DNA from: Balanoglossus misakiensis
Taxonomy: Eukaryota; Hemichordata
NCBI GenBank assembly: GCA_040954595.2
Contig: CM082578.2
Location: forward strand, 4,092,001-4,156,000
Length of the DNA: 64,000 nucleotides
Direction of reading: 5' to 3'
Shown here: in pieces, positions 50,601-56,776 of the stretch
Numbering within the stretch: the stretch's first letter is position 1
Layout: the number at the start of each line of letters is the position of its first letter
Position numbers and translations under genes: made by a program
The notes under the pieces: generated by a model
What the model was told of the DNA's origin: nothing
Database searches by the model: none
The model's input: only the letters and a program-made list of their open reading frames with translations

Positions 50601-53600
50601 AGCTACCAAATTATGTGGAAATCAGCTACAACGGATTTCCCCTTTAACTCTCCTTGCCAGGGGAGCAGTTAGTCACTCTCCTACCACTTGTGTAAATAAT
50701 TTCAGGAAAGTTACTTTCAACTCTCCAGCATTTTTTAAATTACACACCCTGAAAGTTATGCAAGCTGGAGTGTTCCTCTGCAAAACCTACTAATTTAAAG
50801 TAGAAAAATCGCGTCGAGGACACGGCGGTCCCATTGAGGGATTACACAAGAAAAAGTCTACACCGGAGTACATGGCCATATACAGACAGACAGGCACACA
50901 CACACACATAGCGAGAGATCAATGGGCAAACACTGACTGACCCATAAGCTGCCAATGGCATATGTACTGTACATACACTAAATAGAACAGCTGGCCTCTT
51001 GAAACTTAGCCAGTTATGTAATCATTCAGGAATTTGCTATGTTTATATGAAACACAGGAGGGAGTTCCTACCTAATTAAAACAACTCAATAAAGTAAATA
51101 CACACCACTTTGCAAAGCAATCTGACCAGTAGTTCTTGAGTTACTGAGTTTTGACCAAATTCACATTTTTCCAGCTAATTTGCATATTTTTGGCAATGAC
51201 AACTTCATTTGAACAAACTCCCATCTACAGCCTAGCCTGCATCTGCACACCAAATATCGAGGTTATACGCGCAGCGATTTTCAAGTTTTTGATGTGGACG
51301 GACATACAGACATACATCCATCCATCCATCCATACATACAGACGCAACCGATCCCATAAGGTCCCTTGGAAAAAACCAATGGGACCTAAAAAGCTGTACC
51401 TGTTAATATGTTGTCAAGTTCACATGTAAAATTTTGTAGAAGGCAGTTAGTAAGTTAACATTCAAAATGGTCATTCCTTGATATTTACCTATAATTAACA
51501 TAAATTATGCAAATCATGAGTCCCCTTATTATGACCAAATCCCCCCTTAATTTTGGACTAAGGGGGGACATTCCCCCCTTCTCTCAACATCCTGGAGAAA
51601 ACACTGCCTCTTTTGGTGAACTCTTCCTACCGCCTGACCTCTACCTTGTCAAGGTAGGAGGTCAGCTGGAGGTCAGGTGGTAGGAAGAATACACCAAAAG
51701 AGGGCGCATTGCGCGAGTAGGGCAGCCTGAGTGTATCGGTAAGAGAAAAGTTAGAATCGTTAGGGTAAGAGAAAGACAGAAGAAGAAGAAAAAGCTGACC
51801 GATTATCAAATCCCTGAATAAATCCCTGTGCTGGTACATTGACTTACCGAAGACTGCTTACCATCTCCAAACCACTTGATATTTCTTTGATCTGGCAGTG
51901 ACTCTTTAGCACACACTATTCCTGGCCACCATGGATATCCTTTCAGTTTTCCCCACACCATTTCTTGTGCTTTGAACTCCAGCTCCCCCTAACAAAGAGA
52001 AGTGTTATTCTTTAGGAGTATTGCACAGTGCAACCTTTTACAGAGGCTACTACATGCAATGACTTATGAGCGGCCACAATTTTTTCTTACTCTAACCCTG
52101 ACCTTGCCGATCAGAACGTGACCTTGGGACACCTTCTGGAAAGTGACCCAGGTCGTTGAGTGAGTGATCGAAGACAGTGCATTTGTAGGGCTTCCTTTCT
52201 GTTCGACGGCGATCACTCTGCAGCTCAACATGCAACATGGAATTTTCATACAATATTCTCAGTGACTGTGGCAAAATTATAGTGAACCAGCGCATGGTGT
52301 TTATACCATGCATCTTAAACGGACAAAGTCTCTCTCTCGTTGCCCTTTTTCAATTAATTATGTTTGATACAAGACACTGTTTATATTATTCTACATGTGG
52401 ATAGGTATAGTGAATCAACATTCGGTCACACATAACTCCCTTCCCATTTGTAGACACAAGAGTGAATTAAAGCTGCAAGCAGCGTTGAAGGGGCCCAAGC
52501 ATAGTGTGAATAACCATTAGACTCCATTCAGTGTTGTACAATTCAAATGCGTAGGCTGTATTTGCTCTCGATGTTGAGATATGGGGAAGTAGGCAACCAC
52601 CCGAAATGCATGTCCTACAAGTACATACACAACAACCAAAGGTGAACTTCTACGTTGTAAGTACTTCAGTAAGTACATCAAAGGTCAGCTGAGGTACCCA
52701 AAATTGGGACAAAAATTAGGATTCTCTTTTGGTTCATATTCAAGACAACGGAAAATCCCCGCCCTTTGGGTTTGTCAAATTAGATATGGCCATAATAATG
52801 AGTTACGCAAGTAAGTTACAGGTGGCCCCAGGAATTTAGCATTTCATGACACAGAGGGTCCTACCCTACCCCTCCAAACACCTGGCTATATATGATGTGC
52901 ATGCTAACATATGGAAAGCAGGTCAATGGACACCTGACGTCACCCAAAAATTTGACAATAAATTGTCATTCCTGTTTATGTCATGTGCAACAAATCATGC
53001 ATCTGCAGCCCTTCCACTTTGCCTACCATTAGGTATACATGTAATACATGAATCAAGCAGGTGTCACAGGTATCCCCTTGTATTTGGCATTTCATGATAA
53101 TTTCATCCCTCCAAATACCAAAGCTGCACCTGTACAACGTGCTGAGATGTGGCACTGTACGACAGAGGTCATCCAAATCACCTTATACGTTTGGGCAAAA
53201 ATCAACTGACACACATTCGTCCCTGTGGAACAAAAACCACACATATCGCCCCGTTGGTTAGTGTAAAATTAAATGTACAAAATCAATGACTTTGGCAGGT
53301 GCAACAGGTGACCCCGCCTTTGGTATACCATTATGGTCCTATCCGTATATCCCCCCACTCCAAACCTGCATGCATCTGCTTTTATTCACTAAGCAAAAGC
53401 AGGTGAAATGTCACATAAGGTCGCCCACAACTTGACAGGAAAATCGGACTTCATATTGATCCATGTGCAACAAAAATCACGCTAGCATCCCTTTCATTGA
53501 CCCCACAATTACGCATGCACATAATTGAGTTACGCAGGTGACCCCCGAAACGGGCGTATTATTTTGGTCCCATACAGCTGCATGAACCTACGTGCCATTA

Positions 53601-55419
53601 CGGGCGACCTGATAACCCCCACGGCCACCTGCGAGCCGACCCCCATACTGAACATCCAGTTGCAATGTCTTGACTGAAGTAGGAACTTTTGAACGGCAAC
53701 GAAGCCTGATCTCTGATTATTGCTGGTACCATACTCCCTTCGTGCAAGAAAATCACTGGTCTGCTTACGTATTCGGCCGATTTCCCGAACTAATACCCAC
53801 TACATGTGACTACCATGCTAATGAAACCTGACTCGCCCATTAGCGACTGAGGGTCAAAGTCCACTGCCGCAATGTTAACCAGTGTAGCCGGGTCTGGATA
53901 GAAACATTTGAACGGCAACAGCTAACAAACTCAGCGTACTTCAATAAAACGCCCTAACACAGACTGAACTTTGATAATGTGTTGTCCCAAAATTCATTCC
54001 GTGGAAAATAATCACTGGTCTGTTTACATATTTCAGCCGATTTTCCAACGAAGTGTGTACCCTGCTAATGAGACCTCCGCAGGATTACGTAATGACAGTG
54101 AAAGTCCGATACCCAAGTGTTCGTCCTCAGCCCACCAAAAAATGCGAAAAATATTACAAAAATCTTCTTCTCAAAATCGACTTGGCCTAGGACCTTGATA
54201 TTTGGCACAGGCGATTTTGGCCACATAGTCTACAAAAATCGCGAAAAGAATGTACATGCCCCCATTAACGTGCACATTAGGTCAATTTGAAAATTTCGCT
54301 CGATTACAGACACAAAGTCACGTGACTAATTACAAATTCAAAGGGCAGGTGCACTAGTACTCATGGGCCCCAACCACCGTGCAAAATTTGGTAGGCGCAG
54401 CTGCCGGAATTTCAGAGAAAAACGGGCGCAAAAAAACGACTCAAGAAGAAAGAAGAAAAACTCCAGCAATAACAGAAGGGGACCAAGCGCCTGAGGGCGC
54501 TTGGTCCCCTAAAAACTTGCCAAAATGCATAATCTGTGTTTACCATTTATTCATTTTGGCGGGATTTTTACTCTCATATCCTCCAAACGGGACGGAAGGT
54601 GTGTGTGGTCGAACGTTGATTCACTATATATCCATACGTAGAATAACATAAACGGTGTCTTGTATCAAACATAATTAATGGGAAAAGGGCACCGAGAGAG
54701 AGAGACTTTGTCCCTTTAAGCTCCTATAATTGTAACTTGTGGGTATTGTGTATAAAATGTTGTATCATTTTCAATTTCCTGAATCATAATTTACAAGCAA
54801 TATATATCATTACAGCAAAATTCACTTTTTTCTGTACTAGTTCTACAGATGCTCACGCCAAGCGGTTGATACATGTACAGTGAAATCTGTCCAATAAGGA
54901 CACCTCTGGGAATATATGTAGAAAATGTGTCCTTAATAGCAAGGTGTCCTTAATAGACAGGTATTATTCTATTCAAACTGTGACTTTTGTCTTGAATAAT
55001 CTGTCCTTAATAGAGAGGTGTCCTGATTAAAGAGGTGTTCGTAATGACAGGTTTCACTGTATATTTATATGGAACTAACTCTTTCATCACAAGTTCTACG
55101 CTCAAAGTGACCAGAGAGCATACAAGACTGCACTTTACCTGTCTAGGCTCCATTGTTCCAATCCCGGATGAAGTGGCTCTTTCCTCGGGAACATCTTCAC
55201 CTGCCGCTGTCATTGAATCACTCTTCCTCTTTGCGGGTACTGAGACACTAGGATGACCTTGACATTCTATCTCTTCGTCTGCACTCCCTGTTCCAGTGTT
55301 TGTCATACACTCCATTTTCAGATCATTATCCTTTTCTGATGACTCTATCACTATAGACCATCTTAGATCACCACCACCACCCTCATCGACTGCATCTGTG
55401 ATGTCTTCCATCAAGTTCA
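17459..55419 (-). CDS. DNMT3: Dnmt3-like protein: PWWP, ADD and methyltransferase-fold domains (16 coding exons)
   Basis: Spliced gene, about 672 codons from the ATG at 55409-55411. Exons: 55139-55419, 51848-51988, 46454-46561, 45616-45742, 44638-44706, 43266-43345, 40995-41042, 40231-40350, 37758-37974, 36294-36439, 35097-35214, 34392-34540, 33585-33670, 24558-24633, 20558-20673, 17459-17603. All splice sites are GT-AG and every phase joins. Order: acidic N-terminus, PWWP (GYPWWPG), ADD cysteines, LSLFDGI, EEWGP, FEFYR, YFWGNLPGMNR, FGFPEHY, LKEYYA. This is the family's usual order; active members make 5-methylcytosine at unmethylated CpG in the nucleus. Here motif I FDGIATG reads FDGISPV, motif IV SPCN aligns with CQVS, and motif VI ENV reads ESE, so activity is doubtful. 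An upstream 5' exon was not found; AG|TG at 55419 could complete a split ATG. Confidence 0.92.
17709..18931. mobile_element. TIR element with 9-bp target duplication
   Basis: Terminal inverted repeats of about 104 bp begin CAATCTGATTAAAATCAGAT. The element is flanked by an exact 9-bp duplication CTTGGTGTC (17700-17708, 18932-18940). 1,223 bp. No convincing transposase frame. A 9-bp duplication is typical of Mutator-like or foldback elements. Lies in the last intron of the Dnmt3-like gene. Confidence 0.85.
18280..18445. repeat. segment shared in inverted orientation with 23.92-24.10 kb
   Basis: CACAGCCCTGCA, CCATAGAC, CGCAGCTTTTTC, AATCCTTTCCCTG and ATGATGCGATTAACTTCT recur in the same order on the opposite strand at 23920-24095. 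The copy here is inside the 9-bp-duplication element. Confidence 0.6.
19535..20067. mobile_element. GGGATTACACAAG repeat, copy 1
   Basis: Nearly collinear with 50827-51388. Contains AAGTCTACACCGGAGTACAT, a CA-rich tract, TGCCAATGGCATATG, a (CATC)n tract and the end ACCAATGGGACCTA. Copy 2 has inverted ends GGTCCCATTG and CAATGGGACC. Confidence 0.75.
20558..20673 (-). CDS. DNMT3: Dnmt3-like exon 15 (target-recognition region)
   Basis: QLQTIVTKSYAREVGKVNLP then DEYDELWNIEFER. Corresponds to the family KVRTITT...W-TEMER segment. Confidence 0.9.
21120..23434. mobile_element. 2.3-kb TIR element with 184-bp inverted repeats
   Basis: The ends TGTAAGACCCCACATAGACC and the complement match over 184 bp with one visible mismatch. 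The TIR is built of a repeated GAGACTCTCAG-like word. TA flanks both ends, as for a TA target duplication. Interior 21304-23250 has only short frames (one begins MKFSAKRLLAES near 21428), no transposase recognised. In the intron between exons 14 and 15. Confidence 0.85.
23920..24095. repeat. inverted copy of the 18.3-kb segment
   Basis: Reverse complement of 18280-18445 with about a dozen mismatches and small indels. Downstream, 24165-24300 also matches 40035-40160 inverted (CAGTCCACTATTTGAATGCA). Confidence 0.55.
24558..24633 (-). CDS. DNMT3: Dnmt3-like exon 14
   Basis: QTVQDCLEPNLNRIAQ aligns with the family segment L-LQECLE-GR-A. Enters with 1 nt (AG|A = Arg) and exits in phase 0. It sits on the far side of the satellite from exon 13. 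Confidence 0.85.
24640..25600. other. intron sequence with hairpins, no gene
   Basis: Contains the inverted pair CAAGACTGTGTGAT/ATCACACAGTCTTG (about 24760-24842) and the pair CAGTCGCTCTGCCTG/CAGGCACAGCGACTG (about 25089-25163). Probably one or two old MITEs. Nothing coding recognised. Confidence 0.5.
25604..25652. repeat. isolated inverted satellite unit
   Basis: ATTTCTCAGTTCAAGATT followed by TTTCACAATGCAACATTT is the reverse complement of one 40-bp unit of the adjacent array with a few substitutions. It is about 65 bp outside the array edge and in opposite orientation. Confidence 0.8.
25716..33510. repeat. 7.8-kb satellite array, 40-bp unit
   Basis: About 195 head-to-tail copies of a 40-bp unit made of two related 20-bp halves: AAATGGAATSTTGAACTGAG and AAATGGAATGTTGCRTTGTG. 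Rare variants act as markers: AAATTGAATG at 27631, 28559, 30527, 32295 and TTGTTGAGGA at 28161, 29089, 31057. They reveal 928-bp and 1,968-bp higher-order duplications. The minus strand has no stop trinucleotide in the consensus in any frame, so huge spurious ORFs of His/Phe/Ser/Asn repeats result. The whole array sits in the Dnmt3-like intron between exons 13 and 14. Confidence 0.97.
33585..33670 (-). CDS. DNMT3: Dnmt3-like exon 13 (motif VIII)
   Basis: DPVTFDAEDVSAMNRTRYFW then GNLPGMN. Very close to the family consensus. Its donor GTACAG opens the intron that holds the satellite array. Confidence 0.96.
34028..34206. mobile_element. palindromic MITE, CAGTCAAACCTGT ends, TA flanks
   Basis: Ends CAGTCAAACCTGT and ACAGGTTTGACTG, with TA on both sides (34026-34027, 34207-34208). 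Internal ACCACCTCTATATAGTG repeats. Resembles Tc1/pogo-type MITEs. Within the exon 12-13 intron. Confidence 0.85.
34392..34540 (-). CDS. DNMT3: Dnmt3-like exon 12 (degenerate motif VI)
   Basis: RMFEFYRMYKIL, RPLFWLFESETDIIEED, ITRFLL. The family reads FWLFENVV, so ENV has become ESE. Confidence 0.93.
35097..35214 (-). CDS. DNMT3: Dnmt3-like exon 11 (degenerate motif IV)
   Basis: LEEWGPIDLLIANCQVSDIK followed by a Lys/Arg-rich stretch. In active enzymes this reads EWGPFDLVIGGSPCNDLS. An ungapped alignment puts Val at the catalytic Cys. Confidence 0.88.
35530..35875. mobile_element. TTAA palindromic MITE, copy 2
   Basis: Full-length, TTAA at 35526-35529 and 35876-35879, both arms and centre intact. 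Intron between exons 10 and 11. Confidence 0.88.
36294..36439 (-). CDS. DNMT3: Dnmt3-like exon 10 (motifs I-III)
   Basis: VSLKKLGIKVECYFATEVN, then AITFVGDVSEI. The ATE acidic position and GDV are retained. The residue created across the exon 9/10 join is Val where Gly of motif I is expected. Confidence 0.93.
36550..36872. mobile_element. TTAA palindromic MITE, copy 3
   Basis: TTAA-flanked copy with mutated ends (AGGATCGAAGTC on the left, GAGAAATCCCT on the right). It lies just upstream (on the gene strand) of the exon 10 acceptor. Confidence 0.85.
37343..37470. repeat. palindromic repeat CGCCCTGACC
   Basis: Left CGCCCTGACCAGAAACGTTT with right AACGTTAATGGTCAGGGCG. Inner arms GGCGAGGGGAAAGCCAAAA and complement. 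About 128 bp, MITE-like. Confidence 0.75.
37758..37974 (-). CDS. DNMT3: Dnmt3-like exon 9 (ADD end, start of methyltransferase fold)
   Basis: WTCFMC closes the PHD-like finger, then FLRRRKDW, then RRPIRVLSLFDGISP. FDGI is the start of SAM-binding motif I. Confidence 0.96.
38614..38790 (+). other. possible exon-like open frame, recombinase-like?
   Basis: An open frame from the ATG near 38674 reads KRHTGLTPVQLDDILPQTDS, then YTKIATNRAVSSKLSEFE, and ends at a good donor GTAAGT. The 'DSKYTKIATNRA' style is reminiscent of N-terminal parts of Crypton/tyrosine-recombinase-derived proteins, but this is weak. Opposite strand to the host gene; no partner exon found. Confidence 0.2.
38915..39075. repeat. 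palindromic repeat AATAACACATGATG
   Basis: Left AATAACACATGATG, GGCAACATCACGATTTGAAGCC; right GGCTTCAAATCATGATGTTGCC, CATGTGTTATT. A similar layout occurs at 44081-44228. Confidence 0.75.
39583..39765 (-). pseudogene. Tc1/IS630-like transposase helix-turn-helix scrap
   Basis: ISYEEIQQKLAEF then VSIPTVCRTVRNRLSDKTWT resembles the DNA-binding helix-turn-helix of DDE transposases (family style: EI---L---GV-VS-STICR-L---G-T-KK). No catalytic domain follows. A piece of its 3' end (GTTGTTTAGCGTGTTGAA) also occurs near 14880. Confidence 0.4.
40035..40160. repeat. repeat shared inverted with 24165-24300
   Basis: GGTGCGCATGAAATACATG, GGAAGGAAGCGAAGGCAGTC, TGCGCGTGAGACAATCTATT match the reverse complement near 24.2 kb. 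Confidence 0.6.
40231..40350 (-). CDS. DNMT3: Dnmt3-like exon 8 (ADD PHD-like finger)
   Basis: AFCAVCSENDELLQCG, TCCNQVFCSSCLDILVG. The Cys pattern of the imperfect PHD finger is kept. 40 codons, phase 0 both ends. Confidence 0.95.
40995..41042 (-). CDS. DNMT3: Dnmt3-like exon 7 (ADD linker)
   Basis: VDFMETAFLYDVNGYR, 16 codons. It corresponds to the acidic loop (family YDDDGYQ) that contacts the unmodified H3 N-terminus; only part of the acidic run is kept. Confidence 0.9.
41208..41547. mobile_element. TIR element, ACCTTAAATAGGTTTT family, copy 2
   Basis: Inverted relative to the 14.4-kb copy; starts CTACCTTAAATAGGGTTTTC and ends AAAACCTATTTAAGG. Just upstream of exon 7 (on the gene strand). 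Confidence 0.7.
41971..42082. repeat. 112-bp palindrome
   Basis: AGGTTATTACGAAAATACCG at the left and its exact complement at the right; arms continue to GACATTAGCGC/GCGCTAATGTC around a short loop. Strong hairpin, MITE-like. Confidence 0.85.
43266..43345 (-). CDS. DNMT3: Dnmt3-like exon 6 (ADD GATA-like finger)
   Basis: FCLVCGNESVVTEHPYFEGG then LCENCK: the CxxC...CxxC zinc finger that opens the ADD domain. TEHP-F-GG is a family hallmark. Confidence 0.95.
43415..43770. mobile_element. TTAA palindromic MITE, copy 4
   Basis: TTAA at 43411-43414 and 43771-43774; ends AGTGACAAAGTCTCTCTC and complement. It lies about 70 bp upstream (on the gene strand) of the exon 6 acceptor. Confidence 0.87.
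44081..44228. repeat. palindromic repeat CACTTGATGACTGAC
   Basis: Left CACTTGATGACTGAC, GGGCAACAGTGTATTTTTGA; right TCAAAATACACTGTTGCCC, GTCAGTCATCATGTG. The flanks carry GTTATAACACACC and GTGTGTTATAA. Confidence 0.75.
44638..44706 (-). CDS. DNMT3: Dnmt3-like exon 5 (linker)
   Basis: NIKKECREANVNAVKEGEKQ, a charged helix before the ADD domain. The phases (1 nt in from exon 4, 1 nt out to exon 6) fit exactly. Weak sequence conservation; placement by phase and position. Confidence 0.72.
44815..45159. mobile_element. TTAA palindromic MITE, copy 5
   Basis: TTAA at 44811-44814 and 45160-45163; arms AGGGACAACGTCTCTCTC and a slightly shortened complement. Intron between exons 4 and 5. Confidence 0.87.
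45616..45742 (-). CDS. DNMT3: Dnmt3-like exon 4 (PWWP-ADD linker)
   Basis: HEILVSWALDGFPPLAPGSL matches the linker segment of Dnmt3 proteins (family: M-EWALGGFQPSGP). Donor GTATAC leaves 1 nt, which completes ATG with exon 5. Confidence 0.85.
46070..46266. mobile_element. TTAA MITE, copy 6, 5'-truncated
   Basis: Only the centre (TTTATTCATTTTGGCGAG) and right arm remain, ending GACTTTGTCCCT with TTAA at 46267. Confidence 0.8.
46454..46561 (-). CDS. DNMT3: Dnmt3-like exon 3 (PWWP C-terminal half)
   Basis: 36 codons, phase 0 both ends. LKHFKDFNEYFHRSSFNKMP and LYRCAV match the helical end of the Dnmt3 PWWP domain (family pattern: FC-AFH--TYNK-PMYR-A). Confidence 0.9.
46562..49100. other. long intron stretch, nothing recognised
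   Basis: AT-rich intron between exons 2 and 3. Only short frames without family signatures. No inverted repeat of note was seen by eye. Confidence 0.4.
49105..49330. repeat. inverted-duplicate arm, left
   Basis: TGGTACCACAGGGATTTATT, GTCTTTCTCTTACCGATAC and CAGTGTTTTCTCCAGG recur in inverted order at 51586-51838, about 2.2 kb away. Confidence 0.65.
50021..50647. mobile_element. TTAA-flanked long palindrome
   Basis: Arms of about 240 bp begin AGGGGAAATCCGTTGTAGCT and are near-perfect complements around a 140-bp spacer. TTAA lies at both ends. The size and TTAA site suggest a piggyBac-like non-autonomous element. Confidence 0.85.
50827..51388. mobile_element. GGGATTACACAAG repeat, copy 2
   Basis: Second copy of the 19535 repeat with inverted ends GGTCCCATTG/CAATGGGACC; (CATC)n near 51310-51340. 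Confidence 0.75.
51586..51838. repeat. inverted-duplicate arm, right, with inserted palindrome
   Basis: Counterpart of 49105-49330. A palindrome at 51608-51706 (CCTCTTTTGGTG ... CACCAAAAGAGG, inner arms with GACCTC and CCTACC) is absent from the left arm. Its edge lies about 10 bp from the exon 2 donor. Confidence 0.65.
51848..51988 (-). CDS. DNMT3: Dnmt3-like exon 2 (PWWP N-terminal half)
   Basis: 47 codons: MVWGKLKGYPWWPGIV then IKWFGDGKQSS before GTAAGT. The PWWP module binds methylated histone H3 tails; the aromatic cage positions (Tyr and Trp of GYPWW, Trp of KWFGD, and the following Asp) are present. A nearer GT (GGTAAGC) exists but would break the frame to exon 3. Confidence 0.93.
52319..54715. 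mobile_element. TTAA palindromic MITE, copy 7, split by a 2-kb insertion
   Basis: Left arm 52319 to about 52470 and right arm about 54512 to 54715 form one MITE with TTAA at 52315-52318 and 54716-54719. The central part is interrupted by the element described next. Confidence 0.85.
52472..54512 (+). mobile_element. 2-kb Helentron-like insertion
   Basis: Begins AAGCTGCAAGCAGCGTTGAA, itself a small hairpin, and ends with a strong hairpin GGGGACCAAGCGCC-TGAG-GGCGCTTGGTCCCC just before the junction. No terminal inverted repeat and no clear target duplication. The interior has imperfect 250-bp tandem units (GCAGGTG...ACC motifs from 52800 to 53560; two larger units at 53640-54120). The hairpin-at-3'-end structure suggests a Helitron/Helentron derivative; no Rep/helicase frame. 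Confidence 0.55.
54878..55059. mobile_element. palindromic MITE, CAGTGAAATCTGTCC ends, TA flanks
   Basis: Ends CAGTGAAATCTGTCC and GACAGGTTTCACTG, flanked by TA. Internal AGGTGTCCTTAATAG repeats. Same superfamily as 34028. About 80 bp from the exon 1 donor. Confidence 0.82.
55139..55419 (-). CDS. DNMT3: Dnmt3-like exon 1 found (N-terminal, low complexity)
   Basis: Acidic, Gly/Ser-rich stretch (AVDEGGGGDLRW, PAKRKSDS) ending EPRQ before donor GTAAAG. The acceptor CCAACAG precedes TGAACTTGATG, so the entering phase is 1 nt. It joins the PWWP exon in phase 0. It has no domain by itself; the assignment rests on splice phase and position. Confidence 0.65.
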
Positions 55420-55649
55420 CTGTTGGTTTTTATAACAAATATATTAATAATGTCATCCAATGCAAGGTCATCCAATCCAATCATTCAAAGTTTTGGAAAT
55501 TAATAAGTATCAGTTCACTATTACCAGATTTATTCTGTGAAAGCTAGCATTTCTTTTAGTCCTTAATATTTTCCCATTTACTTAAAAACTTCTCTTATTC
55601 ATTCAAATACTGAATACTTTTATGCTAAATCTTTTGGTTGCAATATATA

Positions 55650-55844
55650 GTGATATGATATATAGTGAATCAACGTTCGACTACACACAACTTCCATCCT
55701 ACTTGAGAGTGAAAAACTCGCCAAAATGAATAATCGTTCTCTACCATTTATTCATATCCTACAAATGGGATGGAAGTTGTGTGTGGTCGAACATTGGTTC
55801 AATATATATTCACATGAAGAATAAGGTAAACAGTGTCTTAATAA
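55650..55844. mobile_element. TTAA MITE, copy 8, both ends lost
   Basis: Central half only (AGTGAATCAACGTTCGACTA ... GTGGTCGAACATTGG), cut on the right by the GGGACCGTTCAG repeat at 55845. Confidence 0.75.
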
Positions 55845-56776
55845 GGGACCGTTCAGTTTTTATGGCTGGGGGGGGGGCAAAATCAAAGGGGGGTCACTTA
55901 AATTTTGAAGTCCAAAAGGGGGGGGGGGGTCATCTGTTTTTTTGAAACGTTCAGGGGGGGGTCACATACTTTTGCCACCGAACTTTTGCTTTTGAGTCCA
56001 CAAAATTGCAGTTTCGCACCCTTTATTTTACAAAATTTTCTAACGTGGGAGGGGGACACCCACCCCCTTCATTCTCCGCCACATTTCATTTTTTGCTGGT
56101 TTGTTTAGTGTACCAGGGCAGAGTGCTTGCCACCCTCAACCCCACCAATGATAAATTAATATTTAACAAAGTAAATACATAAAGGAGAATAATCGTTTAA
56201 ACCATTTTGCATAACTGATAGTTTCGCGCTGCATCTTGTATATACTAGAAGTCTTATAAATGATGTCATGACGAAGATGATGCCAAATCTTCGAACTTTG
56301 AGTGGAGTGGCAAAAAGTAAAATTGGTCATCCCAAACACTGAGATAATTTGCTTTTGGGTTCATTAAAATGCAACTTTGAGCTACATATTTTACAAAATT
56401 TTCTTATGTGGGAGGGGGACATCCACCCCCTCCATTCTTCGCCACATTTCATTTATTTGCTGGTTTGTCTAGTGTACCAGGGCAGACTTCTTACCACCCT
56501 ACCCCCGATGCTTACTTTGAGTGGAGTGGCAAAATTAAAATTTGTCCTTCCTAACACTGAGTTAATTTGCTTTTGAGTTCAATAAAATGCAACTTTGAGC
56601 ACCGTATTTTACAAAATTTTCTCATACCCACCCCCGCCACTTTTCTTGTTTTACCAATCCTACCAACTATTGTATTGACTTGTCGTTTGAATTTATTCAT
56701 AGATTTCTTTAATGCAACGCTATACTATTATACCGGTATACTTCAATTACTTTAAGAAATTTATAATTGACGTGTG
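55845..56776 (+). repeat. G-tract repeat, GGGACCGTTCAG-end family, copy 2
   Basis: Longer copy of the 4166-4762 repeat, opposite orientation. Several G runs (55867-55960), then two full subunits (ACAAAATTTTCT + GTGGGAGGGGGACA) and a partial third. Ends ATAATTGACGTGTGAGGAGC. Confidence 0.75.

Noticed and set aside
50021-50647. Matching 72-100-codon frames on both strands
   Set aside because: They are the two arms of one palindrome translated in opposite directions.
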